A DNA stretch of 64,000 nucleotides from Actinoallomurus sp050942425 (GCF_050942425.1 NZ_CP192063.1:7068001-7132000), one strand, 5' to 3'; numbered from the stretch's first letter, positions 41,309 to 50,294 are shown. Program-made: numbers and translations. Notes: generated from the sequence alone by a model not told the origin.

Positions 41309-42694
41309 TCAGCCGATGCCGAGATGCCACCGCAGTCGACGGGCCTGCTCGGCTCCGACCGCGGGTTCGGCCGTGTCCAGCAGAGACTCGAGCTTCGGCA
41401 GCAGCTTCTCCGGTGGCATGCGGTAAGCGGTCGCAGCGGCGCCTCGCGACCAGGCGATCAGATCGGCGTGTGCTCGGTCACCGAGGTCCGCGTCACGGGC
41501 GGCGATCAGGTGCAGGTCGACGTGCACGCGGGTCCAGGTGTCCGATGCGCGCAGCCGCTCATAGGCTCCCAGCCGTACGTGCCGAGGTGCGTCGGCGGAC
41601 AGCCATTCCCACAGCTGAGCGACCGGTACGGCGTCGGGTTCGGTGTGCAGCCGCTCGGCGCACAGTGCCCGGCAGACCGGATCCGGCTCGCTCAGCGCGG
41701 CGTCCATGACCTCTCCGGGCCGGCCGCGGCCCGCCTCCAGCCACACGCGGTACGCCGCACGCCGCAACCTGAGGTCCCGGTGAGCGCGGCCCGCCGCGAG
41801 CGTCTCGTCGGACGCCGAGCGCAGCGCCGCCGTCAGCGCCTCCCGGGCATGGCCACCGCGCGCCCACGATCCGATCGCGACCGCGACGGCGGCGGCCGTC
41901 AGCAACGCGGGCCCGTCCGCCGCCCGCAATGCGGCGGTCAGGGACCGTCGCGCCTGCTCGCGAACCTGGGGCGCCCAGTCGGCGGTCCGCAGCACGAGAA
42001 CGGGCAGCAGCACGTCCGTACGGAACGCGGCCTCCGTCAGCGTGGACTCCCTTCGGCGGCCGTCCGGGGAACAGGCCGCCACCAGGGATGCCAGCCGCTC
42101 GTCCGGCGGCACGACCGTCCCCGTACCGCCGCCGTACATCACGGCGAAGGTGCGGAACGCCCGGTCCAGTCCGATCCAGGTGTCCGCTCCGGTGACCGAC
42201 AGCATCGCCGTCACCTCGGCGGTGGACTCCCGGCCCGCGGCGGCTTCGGCGATCCGGACCGCCAGCGGCCTGTGGCCGGGAGCGTGGAACGCCCGGACCA
42301 CGTCGATCGGGCCGGCCAGATGGGCGTTGAACTCCGCGAGCTCCTCGGCCGGCACCCACAGCTCCGTGATGGTCCGGCCACCCGCTCGCCGCACCGGATA
42401 GCGCCGCGCGAAGTCCGCGTCGACCTCGAACCGCGTCACGAAACCGGCACCCGACGCCGGGACGTTCCAGTCCCGGGCGATCTTGACCGCGTACGCCTCG
42501 TTCAGGACGGGATAGAAGATCGGTTGATCGGGCAGCCGCGGTGGCCATGCCCGCCACCCCGACGCGCGCACCAACGCCAGCTCGGCCGGCCCCACCGGAC
42601 GCCACAGCGTCAACGTCGACCGCCTGCCCGTACGCACGCGTTCTCCCTCCATCGGCAGGGGCTCAGTCTCGTCACCCTCGACGACCTTGACCAT
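41309..42694 (-). CDS. ADP-ribosylation/crystallin-J1-like domain fused to a helical-repeat region
   Basis: This 461-residue protein starts at ATG 42694. Residues 25-130 match a small actinomycete domain usually labelled ADP-ribosylation/crystallin J1 (TLTLWRPVGPAELALVRASG, FYPVLNEAYAVKIARDWNV, WVPAEELAEFN). The remaining 330 residues are Ala/Leu/Arg-rich helices with HEAT-like periodicity (VREQARRSLTAALRAADGPA). The label is inherited from databases and says little about function; true ADP-ribosylglycohydrolase motifs are not visible. It follows an SDR gene by 44 bp on the same strand and may share its transcript. Role unknown. Confidence 0.7.
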   Translation of the reverse strand: MVKVVEGDETEPLPMEGERVRTGRRSTLTLWRPVGPAELALVRASGWRAWPPRLPDQPIFYPVLNEAYAVKIARDWNVPASGAGFVTRFEVDADFARRYPVRRAGGRTITELWVPAEELAEFNAHLAGPIDVVRAFHAPGHRPLAVRIAEAAAGRESTAEVTAMLSVTGADTWIGLDRAFRTFAVMYGGGTGTVVPPDERLASLVAACSPDGRRRESTLTEAAFRTDVLLPVLVLRTADWAPQVREQARRSLTAALRAADGPALLTAAAVAVAIGSWARGGHAREALTAALRSASDETLAAGRAHRDLRLRRAAYRVWLEAGRGRPGEVMDAALSEPDPVCRALCAERLHTEPDAVPVAQLWEWLSADAPRHVRLGAYERLRASDTWTRVHVDLHLIAARDADLGDRAHADLIAWSRGAAATAYRMPPEKLLPKLESLLDTAEPAVGAEQARRLRWHLGIG

Positions 42695-42738
42695 CGAATA
42701 TCCGCCGAGGAGGCGTACGTGGGGTCGGCCGGCAGGCG

Positions 42739-43587
42739 TCAACGGATCTGGTGGCCGTCGGGGAAGTCCGTCGAGCGCGCGAGGTCCTCCCAGGCGCGGA
42801 TGTCGGAGTCGACCGCCGCGCGGCCCGCGGCGACCAGGCGCAGCGCGTCGGAGCCGAGGACCAGGTGGGCGGGCGGGTCGGGCGCGTCCAGAACCCGCAG
42901 GATCGCGGCCGCGGCCTTGGCCGGGTCGCCCAGCTGACGGCCACTGGCGGCCTGCCGCGCCTCGCGCAGCGGGGTGAACACCTCGTCGTACTCGGGGATG
43001 GACCGCTCGGCGCGCACCATCGACCGTCCCGCCCAGTCGGTACGGAACGACCCGGGCTCGACCGCGGTGACCCGGATGCCGAGCCCTGCGACCTCCTTGC
43101 CCACGGTCTCGACGATCGCCTCGAGCGCGTACTTGCTGCCGCAGTAGGCGGACATGCCCGGCACGGTCATCAGCCCGCCCATGGAGGTGACGGCGAAGAT
43201 GTGTCCGGCGCGGCGGGCCCGCATGTACGGCAGGACGGCCTGGATGGTCGCGGCCGCGCCGAAGACGTTGACCTCGAACTGGGCCCGCAGGTCCGCCGGC
43301 GGCGTCTCCTCGAACACCCCCTCGAGGCCGTAGCCGGCGTTGGCGATCAGGACGTCGATCGGCCCGATGCCGGCTTCCACCTCCTCGACCAGCGCGAACA
43401 CGGCCTTGTCGTCGGTGACGTCGAGCAGCCACGCGTGCGCGCGCCCCGGCGCCGACCGGGCGAAGGCGTCGGCGTCGTCCTGCCTGCGGACCGTGCCGAC
43501 GACGGTATGGCCGGCGTCCAGCGCCCCGTGCGCGAACGCCCGCCCCAGGCCGCTGCTGACACCGGTGATGAGAAAAGTCCTGGTCAT
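42739..43587 (-). CDS. Classical short-chain dehydrogenase/reductase
   Basis: The 282-residue enzyme has the NAD(P) motif TGVSSGLG near residues 7-14, the NAG motif in IANAGYG, the catalytic YxxxK (YCGSKYALE) preceded by a VTSMGG serine, and an Arg-rich tail. It is a cytoplasmic oxidoreductase of unknown substrate. AAGGAG before ATG 43587 sets the start. The divergent TetR gene 96 bp away most likely represses it; the gap contains two TGTGTnGA-like direct repeats (about 43618-43650). Confidence 0.9.
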   Translation of the reverse strand: MTRTFLITGVSSGLGRAFAHGALDAGHTVVGTVRRQDDADAFARSAPGRAHAWLLDVTDDKAVFALVEEVEAGIGPIDVLIANAGYGLEGVFEETPPADLRAQFEVNVFGAAATIQAVLPYMRARRAGHIFAVTSMGGLMTVPGMSAYCGSKYALEAIVETVGKEVAGLGIRVTAVEPGSFRTDWAGRSMVRAERSIPEYDEVFTPLREARQAASGRQLGDPAKAAAAILRVLDAPDPPAHLVLGSDALRLVAAGRAAVDSDIRAWEDLARSTDFPDGHQIR

Positions 43588-43683
43588 GAGATCGGCTCCT
43601 TCCGACACACCTTCGATTCTACACAACGCAGATTTTTCTCAACACAGCGTCGATTATCTGCCGATCGCAGTATCCTCGGCCTC

Positions 43684-44322
43684 ATGGCGACGGAGCGGAC
43701 GGCGCGGAGGCGGCGCGACACCCCGCGCAAGGGCGACCTGCGCGAGCAGGCGATCCTGCGCACGACGGAGGAGTTGCTGGAGCGGGACGGTGTCGAGCCG
43801 ATGACCGTCGAGGCCATCGCCAAAGGCGCCGGGATCTCGCGGGGGTCGTTGTACTTCTACTTCGGTTCCAAGCAAGACGTGCTGACGGCACTGGTCGCCC
43901 GTACGCTCGACACGCTCACCCAGGACGCCACCGTCTTCCCCGACGACGAGACCACTCCGCCGCACCAGGCCATCGAGCACGCCATCGACCGGACCGCGGA
44001 CATGTGGCGCCGGCACGGCCGGGTGATGCGCACCGCCGTCGACTACGCGGCCGTGATCCCGGAGATCGGCGATCTGTGGACCGCCACGGTGGCGACCTTC
44101 GCGAAGGTGATGACCGGCGTTCTCGTCCGCGCCGGCGTCCCCGAAGGCGACGGCCCGGCCGACGCCGCGGCCCTGGCGCACACGCTGTGCTGGATGACCG
44201 AACGCGCCCTCTACCAGGCGGCGTCTCAGCCGGTTCCCGACCTGGCCCGCGCCATCACCACCTGCACCGAGATCTGGTTCCGGGTCATCGGCCACCGCGA
44301 CGGGACGGGCTCAGGCGGCTAG
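43684..44322 (+). CDS. TetR-family transcriptional regulator
   Basis: The 212-residue protein has a TetR helix-turn-helix (TVEAIAKGAGISRGSLYFYF near residues 41-60) and an EthR/TetR_C-like ligand-binding domain with several tryptophans and methionines (DMWRRHGRVMRTAVDYAAVI). It is divergent from the SDR gene, its likely target, and overlaps the MFS gene tail-to-tail by 12 bp. ATG 43684 gives the usual start followed by a basic arm; no strong ribosome-binding site is visible and the transcript may be nearly leaderless. Confidence 0.9.
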   Translation: MATERTARRRRDTPRKGDLREQAILRTTEELLERDGVEPMTVEAIAKGAGISRGSLYFYFGSKQDVLTALVARTLDTLTQDATVFPDDETTPPHQAIEHAIDRTADMWRRHGRVMRTAVDYAAVIPEIGDLWTATVATFAKVMTGVLVRAGVPEGDGPADAAALAHTLCWMTERALYQAASQPVPDLARAITTCTEIWFRVIGHRDGTGSGG

Positions 44323-45534
44323 TGCCGCGACTTCACCCTGCCGCGCGTGCTCATGGCGCCCCGCCCAGCGGACGGCGAGCGGTGCCGCCAGGCCCGTCAG
44401 GGCGAACAGTGCTCCCACGACGTACCACCCCGGACGCCCCCAGGTGATGCAGAGGGAGATGAGCAGGGTCGGCCCGAGGGTCTCGGCCAGACCGGTGCCC
44501 AAGCCGAACACGCCCAGGTACTGACCGGTCGCGTGCTCCGGGGCGAGGGCGAAGGAGACCTCGAATCCCGCTGCGGAGTGCCACAGCTCGCCCACCGTGT
44601 GGATCACCACCGCCGTCATGAGCAGCGTCGCGGCGGCCCATGCCGGCACCCCCGCGGACAGCGAGAACAGCGAGCAGGCGACGAGGAAGGCGACACCCGA
44701 CCTCCGGTAGGCGACCCCTCCGGCCGTCGGGGAGTCGACGCCGCGGCTGGCTCGTACCTGGAACGCGATGACGATGACGGTGTTGGTGAGCATGGTGCCC
44801 GAGATCAGCCAGCGTGGGGCGGTCGTGGCCTGGATCATCCAGAGCGGAAGCGCGACGGTGAGCACCTTGAACTGGATCGCCATGATGCCGTTCAGCACCG
44901 TGATCAGCAGGTACGGCCGGTCCCGCAGCGCGAGCCGGCGAGGGCCGTCGACGGCGTGACCGGACGTCACCGGCGGCAGGAAGACCAGGAACACCGCGGA
45001 GGCGCCGACGGTCACCGCGTTGCCGATGACCAGCATCTCGTAGGCCGTGTGCGTGCCCACCTGCACGACCCAGCCCGCCAGAAGGGCGCCGACGGAAACG
45101 CCGATGTTGGTCACGGCCCGCAGGTAGGCGCGGAACTCCTGAGGCCGGTCCCCTCCGTGACGCCGGATGAGCGGACTGCGCGCGGCGTCCTCGGCCGCGT
45201 GCGCCCCGGTGGCCGCGCACACCGCGAGGACGAACGGCCAGAAGCTGTGCGCGAGCAGGAAGCAGGCCGTTGCCAGCCCTCGGACGACGAGGGTGGTCGC
45301 GTAGACGCCACGCGCTCCGCGCGTGTCCGCGAGGTGGCCGACGGCGATCCCCGCGGCGAGCGAGACGAACCCGGCGATGCCGAGTCCGAGCCCCACCTGG
45401 GCCGCCGGCAGGTGGGCCGCCTGGGTGAAGTACAGGACCCCGGCGGTCAGATAGAGGCCGCTGCCGATGGTGTTGACGAAGTTCGTGGCGGCGATGGCGC
45501 GCTGCGGTCCGTTGTCCGGCAGCAGATGGGGCAT
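44311..45534 (-). CDS. MFS transporter
   Basis: This 407-residue protein has twelve predicted transmembrane helices and the MFS loop motif between helices 2 and 3 (VGHLADTRGARGV), typical of drug or metabolite exporters of the DHA type. ATG 45534 has GGAG eight bases upstream; reading back to 45612 adds non-membrane sequence through a strong palindrome. Its tail overlaps the TetR gene by 12 bp on the opposite strand. Expression is probably controlled at the 32-bp palindrome in its promoter, by a regulator not obvious here. Substrate unknown. Confidence 0.9.
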   Translation of the reverse strand: MPHLLPDNGPQRAIAATNFVNTIGSGLYLTAGVLYFTQAAHLPAAQVGLGLGIAGFVSLAAGIAVGHLADTRGARGVYATTLVVRGLATACFLLAHSFWPFVLAVCAATGAHAAEDAARSPLIRRHGGDRPQEFRAYLRAVTNIGVSVGALLAGWVVQVGTHTAYEMLVIGNAVTVGASAVFLVFLPPVTSGHAVDGPRRLALRDRPYLLITVLNGIMAIQFKVLTVALPLWMIQATTAPRWLISGTMLTNTVIVIAFQVRASRGVDSPTAGGVAYRRSGVAFLVACSLFSLSAGVPAWAAATLLMTAVVIHTVGELWHSAAGFEVSFALAPEHATGQYLGVFGLGTGLAETLGPTLLISLCITWGRPGWYVVGALFALTGLAAPLAVRWAGRHEHARQGEVAALAA

Positions 45535-45576
45535 GGCGAGGCTCCACGTCTGGGCGACGGCAGAGCCCCAGCTTCT

Positions 45577-45608
45577 TGCAAAGAGCTTGCAATAGCAAGC
45601 CTCTTGCA
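45577..45608. promoter_or_regulatory. 32-bp near-perfect palindrome upstream of MFS gene
   Basis: The inner arms GCTTGC-AATA-GCAAGC are perfect. The outer arms TGCAAAGAG and CTCTTGCA extend the symmetry so that 11 of 14 positions pair. It lies 43 bp upstream of the MFS start, a strong operator candidate for a dimeric or double-dimeric repressor. Confidence 0.7.
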
Positions 45609-45630
45609 TCATGTCCTGATCCTGAAGCCC

Positions 45631-46616
45631 CTAGAGGTCGCGGCGGACGGAGAGACGGTCGAGCGTCTGCGCGAGCGAGACGGTGGCGAGATCGCGCACA
45701 CGCGCGTACTCCTCCTCCGGGTACTGCCGGGGTCCGTTCTCGATCAGGAGGATCAGGTACAGGTACGCCCGATAGAGATCGAGCCGGACGTGGGCCGCCG
45801 GGTCAGCTCCAGCGGAGCCACCTCGCGATAGCCGGCCAGCAGCGGGTCGTCCTCGCGCAGGTCACCGAAGACGGTCGGCGTGACGAACTCCGCCAGCGGG
45901 TCGCCCCAGAACGCGCGTTCGTGGTCGATGATGGCCTGGATCCGCGGCGTCGCGGTGAGGTCGAGGAAGACGTTGCCCGCCCACACGTCGAAGTGCACCA
46001 AGCGCGGCGTCACCACCTCGTCCAGGACGGGCGCGGCCGCGGTGAGCACCGCGCCGATCTCCGCGGCCGGCAGCGGCAAGGGCGTCGGGTAGCGATCGAC
46101 GTCGGCCAGCAGGGCCCCGGCCATCGCGAGATACGCCTCGCGCCACGTGGCACCGGTGATCCCCGCGTACGGGTAGCCGAAGACGTCTCCGGTGACCGTG
46201 TGCAGCCGTGCGAGGTGCCGGCCGAGCTCGCGGCGGAGCGAATCCTCCTCGGTCGGCTTGACGGCGTTCCACGAGACGCCGTCGAGCGCACCGAACAGCA
46301 GGTGGTCCCCGCCGAGCACCGGGTCGTCGAACACCGCGCCCAGCAGCGTCGGCACCGGTATGCCCGCCGCCGCGGCCAGCCCATAGGCCTCGGCCTCCAT
46401 GCGCAGGAGGTTGCGCTCGTAACTGAGCTGCTCCAGCTCCGGAGGCGGGGACAGCTTGAGCACGACCTCGCGGCCGTCGTCGAGGGCGAGCCTCCACACC
46501 GCGTTGGCGAACCCGTCCGTCAGCTCGGTCGACGCCGTCACGCCCGCACCGAGGGCCCGCCGGGCCAGCGCGTCCAGCTCCGCATCGGACAGGCGCCGTT
46601 TCGTCCTACTGTTCAC
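45631..46616 (-). pseudogene. Fructosamine-kinase/aminoglycoside-phosphotransferase-like gene with 1-bp frameshift
   Basis: From GTG 46616 the frame encodes a kinase-like protein with the catalytic loop LVHFDVWAGNVFLD (His, Asp, Asn) and IIDHERAFWGDPLAEF. At about 45800-45802 (a GGG run; CCC on the coding strand) one base seems to be missing. The frame then reads RRPTSG... and stops at 45753, while the adjacent frame continues with AAHVRLDLYRAYLYLILLIE to a stop at 45631. That tail is the normal end of fructosamine-3-kinase-like proteins. The gene is broken, or the base is a sequencing error. Intact, it would phosphorylate glycated amines or a related small molecule. Confidence 0.82.
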
Positions 46617-46788
46617 GGCCCCGATTGTGCGGTCACGCCCGGTTGGTCGTCCAGGTCCCCCGGGCGAGGGAATCGGGCCTCCACCGGCGGGCCAGCGAGC
46701 TCGATCGTCCGGGTGAGGCCGGAGACCGGGCGTTCTGCGAGTTTCGAGACACGGGCAACACGGCCCGTACGCTCTCGAGGAGCCGTAA

Positions 46789-47397
46789 ATGGCACATCTG
46801 TACGCCCGGGTCGCGGCGGCCGGGATCGGCGGCATCGTCCTGCTGACGGGCGCCACGGCGCACGCCGCCCCCGCCTCCCCCAAGGAAGGTCACGTCACCG
46901 GTGACGCCTGGGTGAGATACCCGCTCGACCCGGAGAACCCCCTCCGCCGGTTCGTCGTCGACGCGCACGGCCACGCGTTCCGGTTCGACGGCAAGAAAAT
47001 GATTATGGGGGCCGCTCACGGCACCGTACGGTTCGATCACCCCATTCCGGACTCGAACGGCGTCGTACGGCACTACTGGGGCACCGTGAAGGTCGACTAC
47101 CTGATGACCGCGGGCCCCGTCGCGGTCGTGTCCGGGACCAGCAAGGGCGTCATCGGCGAGGCGGACGGCACGCGTATGGCCTTCAGCGTCTACGCCGACC
47201 CGCGCGGCCACCGGTACGACCGGATCGGGTTCTCCTGGGGCGCCGTCGACGGCCGCTGCCTGCGCATGGGCCTGGCACCCGCGCCGTTCACGACGTACGA
47301 CTCCGGCAAGGGATACACGGTGAAGCACGCCGAGCTTCCCACCGTCCCCAAGGGCGCCGAGCCGCCGGCCGACCCACCCCCCTGCACGCAGAGCTGA
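46789..47397 (+). CDS. Secreted protein, family unknown
   Basis: This 202-residue protein has a signal peptide (GIGGIVLLTGATAHAA, cleavage near residue 27). The mature domain is beta-rich (GDAWVRYPLDPENPLRRFVV, GTVRFDHPIP, HYWGTVKVDYLM) with two cysteines (GRCLRM and PPCTQS) that could pair. GAGGAG precedes ATG 46789. It resembles uncharacterised extracytoplasmic actinomycete proteins; no catalytic motif is evident. A strong terminator hairpin follows, so it is probably monocistronic. Confidence 0.78.
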   Translation: MAHLYARVAAAGIGGIVLLTGATAHAAPASPKEGHVTGDAWVRYPLDPENPLRRFVVDAHGHAFRFDGKKMIMGAAHGTVRFDHPIPDSNGVVRHYWGTVKVDYLMTAGPVAVVSGTSKGVIGEADGTRMAFSVYADPRGHRYDRIGFSWGAVDGRCLRMGLAPAPFTTYDSGKGYTVKHAELPTVPKGAEPPADPPPCTQS

Positions 47398-47432
47398 ACG
47401 CCGCCGCGCCTGGCGGCGCGACGAGTGGCGAC

Positions 47433-47465
47433 GGACCGGGCCGAGACGACATCTCGGCCCGGTCC
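47433..47465. terminator. Hairpin between convergent secreted-protein and NlpC-like genes
   Basis: GGACCGGGCCGAGA pairs perfectly over 14 bp with TCTCGGCCCGGTCC across a five-base loop, between two convergent stops. Confidence 0.85.
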
Positions 47466-47492
47466 GAACGCCGGACTCGCCGACCCAGGCAC

Positions 47493-47933
47493 CTACGCCA
47501 GGCGAACCAGGCGTATGACGCGTTTGATGCCGATCACGGTTCGGTACCGGTCCCGTGCAGCAAAGTCATTCATGCGCCACACAGCCGGATGCCCGATCTC
47601 AGAACTGAGGTGAAGGATCTGATCATGACCGGCCCAGATACCGACATGAGCGCCCCAAGCGTCGCTGGTGGCGTTGAAGAGGATCAGATCCAGCGGCCGG
47701 GCGGCCGAGACGCGTTTCGTCGCCTCCGTGTCGGCCCACAACTCGCTTGATCGAAACGCAGGCACCTCAAGCCCGAAGTGTCTAAGTACTTCATAGGCGA
47801 ACAACTGACAGTTGGCACCATCGGCGATGCCAGGATGCTCGGCCACGGCGCGTGATCCCGGATACCGGGCTCCGACATATTGAACAGCCCAAAAATCAGA
47901 TGGAATTCGAGTCAATATTCCACTCACCGACAC
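47493..47933 (-). CDS. NlpC/P60-like small cysteine hydrolase
   Basis: The 146-residue protein has a plausible catalytic cysteine at residue 42 (DGANCQLFAYEVLRHFG), followed after about 55 residues by WGAHVGIWAGHDQILHLSSE, where the histidine of an NlpC/P60-like papain fold is expected. No signal peptide is visible, which is unusual for a cell-wall hydrolase, so a cytoplasmic amidase role is also possible. Start is a GTG at 47933 (another at 47927), without a clear ribosome-binding site. Base composition is visibly less GC-rich than its neighbours, which may indicate transfer. Confidence 0.68.
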   Translation of the reverse strand: MSVSGILTRIPSDFWAVQYVGARYPGSRAVAEHPGIADGANCQLFAYEVLRHFGLEVPAFRSSELWADTEATKRVSAARPLDLILFNATSDAWGAHVGIWAGHDQILHLSSEIGHPAVWRMNDFAARDRYRTVIGIKRVIRLVRLA

Positions 47934-48063
47934 ACGATCACCCTGAGATACCGCAGAAGGAACTCCGCCCTGATCATACGGCGAGAGACCATGGCCGCCT
48001 CCCAGGCGAACGTCAGGAAAGTAGGCTGACCGCGGTTACCCGCGACGGGTGAAGGAGCCGCTG

Positions 48064-48528
48064 ATGACCACCGATCCAACGATGACCCGAATCGGCCAGG
48101 GGGTGGAGTTGCATCACCACCAAGGCCGGCGTGAAGCCGCTCGCGGCTTGTTCGCGCAGAAGTGGGACGACATCGGCGGCGAGAAAGGCGACCCGCTGCA
48201 TGTTTGCGTCCTTGCCCACTCGATGGCCGACGTGCAAGACGACGTGCACCAGGAGCTGATGTGGGATCTGCGAGCGCTCACCGCCGCCGATCGGGTCACC
48301 GATCAGCGGGTGGCGCAAGTCGGGGTGACGCTTCCGGTGGCGGGCTTGTATCCATCGTTGCACCTGAACTTGAGCGAGTGCTACGGCAAGCTGGGCGATC
48401 TCGATCGCGCCCGTGAGCACCTCCAGCAGGCCCGAGCCGGGATCGGCGCGCTTGGCGACGACGAGTATGGACAGCTCATCAAGGGCGGCCTGGAGCGGCT
48501 CGCCGAGCAGTTGGGTGAGGCCGGCTGA
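48064..48528 (+). CDS. TPR-like helical protein, function unknown
   Basis: This 154-residue protein starts at ATG 48064, with AAGGAG seven bases upstream. The C-terminal half has a tetratricopeptide-like pair of helices (LYPSLHLNLSECYGKLGDLD then RAREHLQQARAGI). The N-terminus is His-rich (VELHHHQGRREAARGLF) and contains HSMADVQDD, an arrangement seen in small actinomycete TPR proteins. It probably mediates protein contacts. No operon partner is evident. Confidence 0.72.
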   Translation: MTTDPTMTRIGQGVELHHHQGRREAARGLFAQKWDDIGGEKGDPLHVCVLAHSMADVQDDVHQELMWDLRALTAADRVTDQRVAQVGVTLPVAGLYPSLHLNLSECYGKLGDLDRAREHLQQARAGIGALGDDEYGQLIKGGLERLAEQLGEAG

Positions 48529-48634
48529 CGGCGAACCCGGCGAGTCCCCGTGCTAGCTGTTGATCTTCGTCGTTGGCGCTTTGAGCAGGGTCATTCTCAG
48601 GCCAGGCGCTTTGAGCCACCCGGCACCAGCGAGC

Positions 48635-49153
48635 TTAGGCGAGCGCCTCGCGGAGAATGCGAACAGCCCTTGGGCCGACGCCGTGCATCGCCAGCAGTTC
48701 GGTGTCGGTCAGGGCGGCGACCTGGGCGAGCGTGGTGATGCCTGCGCCGGTGAGGGCCCGGGTCGCGGGCGCTCCGATGGCCTTGGGCAGGTCGCCGACC
48801 TCACCGGGCGTCGCGGTGTCTCCAGCGGCCACTCGCGCCGCCAGTCGCTTCGGCGCCTGCGAAAGCCAGGCACGACGCACCCAGTGGTTGAGCTGCTGAC
48901 CGTTGATGTCCCCGATCGGGACGCATACGCCGACCGGCGTCGCGCCGCGGGCCAGCCGCTGCGCTGTCGGATGCGCGGCAAGGACCTCGTCCGCATCCGG
49001 CACGGGAAGCCGGAGCTCCACCAGGTGGTCCTTGCCCAACGACGCGAATCGCTTCTCGTGCACCGTGAATGCGACGATTCCTGAGCCGATGACTTGCTCG
49101 GCGGTCCCGGGATAGGAGAGGGCAGCCTTGCGAAGCTGGGCGAGGGTCGTCAT
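48635..49153 (-). CDS. Protein with MmcQ/YjbR-like and helix-hairpin-helix regions
   Basis: This 172-residue product has an N-terminal segment like MmcQ/YjbR DNA-binding proteins (TLAQLRKAALSYPGT, FTVHEKRFASLGKD). A C-terminal helix-hairpin-helix module (GAPATRALTGAGITTLAQVA, then MHGVGPRAVRILREAL) resembles those in nucleases and polymerase subunits that grip the DNA backbone. It is likely a small DNA-binding protein of unknown process. It stands divergent from the AhpD-like gene with 43 bp between starts. Confidence 0.72.
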   Translation of the reverse strand: MTTLAQLRKAALSYPGTAEQVIGSGIVAFTVHEKRFASLGKDHLVELRLPVPDADEVLAAHPTAQRLARGATPVGVCVPIGDINGQQLNHWVRRAWLSQAPKRLAARVAAGDTATPGEVGDLPKAIGAPATRALTGAGITTLAQVAALTDTELLAMHGVGPRAVRILREALA

Positions 49154-49196
49154 GGGCCTAGCCTGGCATATCGAATGACCGCATCGAGGAGACCCG

Positions 49197-50078
49197 ATGA
49201 GACTGTCTATTCTCGATCACGGCCACCGCCGCCGTGCCAAGCTGTTCCTCACGCTCACCTCGGCTCTGTCGCGGGTGGACAGCCCGGACATCACGAAGAT
49301 GCTGCTCTACCGGCCGGGGTTCCTCGCCCGCCCGCTGCTGGAGCTGACCGCCGACGCGATGCGCGGGCCCTCGTACTGGACGGCCGGGGAACGCGAATAC
49401 CTGGCGATGTGCACTGCCCAGCTGCACCAATGCCCCTTCTGCATCGATACGCACGCCGAGCTCACGCGGATTGCCGGCCACGGCGAGATCGACCCGGACA
49501 ATCCGACATCGGCACGGCCCGAACTGCGCGCCGTCCGCGACTTCCTGGCCACCCTCATCAGCACACCGGACCGCGCCGACGCCGCCGGGGTCACCACCCT
49601 GCCCGAACACGCGGTCCTGGAGGCGCTGCGCGTCAACCTGGTGTTCGACATCATCAACCGGCTCGCCAATGCGTTCGGCTTCACCCTTCGTGAGGGCCAG
49701 TTGCACAGCGGTACCCGCGCGCTGCACCGATTCGGCTACCGCTTTCCACGCTTCCTGCTCGCCGACGGCGAGACCATCGACCACGGCGACGCCGTGGAGA
49801 ACCTTCGCCATGCGGTGCTGGACGTGCCGGGCACCACCGACCCGGCGCTGCGCACGGCCGCCGCGAGCGGCGGACCGCTTCCCGAACCGTGGCAGTCCTA
49901 CGCCACAACCGTCCGCGACGCCTCATACAAGATCACCGTGACCGATATCGACCGGCTCACCGCTGCCGGGCACACCGAGGACCAGATCTTCGAGGTCACC
50001 GTCGCGGCGGCGACCGGCGCGGCGCTGCACAGTTTCGATTCGGGTCGGCGTGCACTCGGGCACAAGACCACGACCTGA
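49197..50078 (+). CDS. AhpD-like carboxymuconolactone decarboxylase family protein
   Basis: This 293-residue protein carries the redox pair Cys79-x-x-Cys82 followed by His86 (HQCPFCIDTHAE), the AhpD core signature, in an all-helical fold. A second family-like helical region with DASYKITVTDIDRLTAAGHT and DQIFEVTVAAATGAAL lies near the C-terminus, so it may be a two-domain form of the usual 110-180-residue AhpD. It would act as a cytoplasmic peroxidase adaptor or thiol oxidoreductase. It is followed by the strong terminator at 50126-50162 and then the rRNA operon on the opposite strand. Confidence 0.85.
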   Translation: MRLSILDHGHRRRAKLFLTLTSALSRVDSPDITKMLLYRPGFLARPLLELTADAMRGPSYWTAGEREYLAMCTAQLHQCPFCIDTHAELTRIAGHGEIDPDNPTSARPELRAVRDFLATLISTPDRADAAGVTTLPEHAVLEALRVNLVFDIINRLANAFGFTLREGQLHSGTRALHRFGYRFPRFLLADGETIDHGDAVENLRHAVLDVPGTTDPALRTAAASGGPLPEPWQSYATTVRDASYKITVTDIDRLTAAGHTEDQIFEVTVAAATGAALHSFDSGRRALGHKTTT

Positions 50079-50125
50079 ATCCGCGAGTCCCGTCAAGAAT
50101 GGCCTTGCTGTCCGCCCTCAAACGC

Positions 50126-50162
50126 AGGAAAGCCCGCCGGCGTTAGCCTGGCGGGCTTTCCT
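50126..50162. terminator. Bidirectional terminator at end of rRNA operon
   Basis: AGGAAAGCCCGCC at 50126-50138 pairs perfectly over 13 bp with GGCGGGCTTTCCT at 50150-50162. It lies between the AhpD-like gene and the 5S rRNA 3' end and would terminate transcripts from both sides. Confidence 0.9.
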
Positions 50163-50175
50163 GATCTATGTGAAT

Positions 50176-50294
50176 GTCCGGCGGTGTCCTACTCTCCCAC
50201 ACCGTCTCCAGTGCAGTACCATCGGCGCTGAAGGGCTTAACTTCCGGGTTCGGAATGGGACCGGGTGTTTCCCCTTCGCCAAAACCACCGAAAC
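50176..50294 (-). rRNA. rrf: 5S ribosomal RNA
   Basis: About 118 nt on the minus strand, recognised by the conserved CCGAACCCGGAAGTTAAGCC core and the complementary ends (GTTTCGGTGG... and ...CCGCCGGAC). It is the last gene of the rRNA operon. Ends are approximate to a few bases. Confidence 0.92.

Noticed and set aside
48575..48616. Two copies of GGCGCTTTGAGC 30 bp apart
   Set aside because: They are short, lie between convergent genes and lack symmetry or promoter context, so they are not convincing as a regulatory site.
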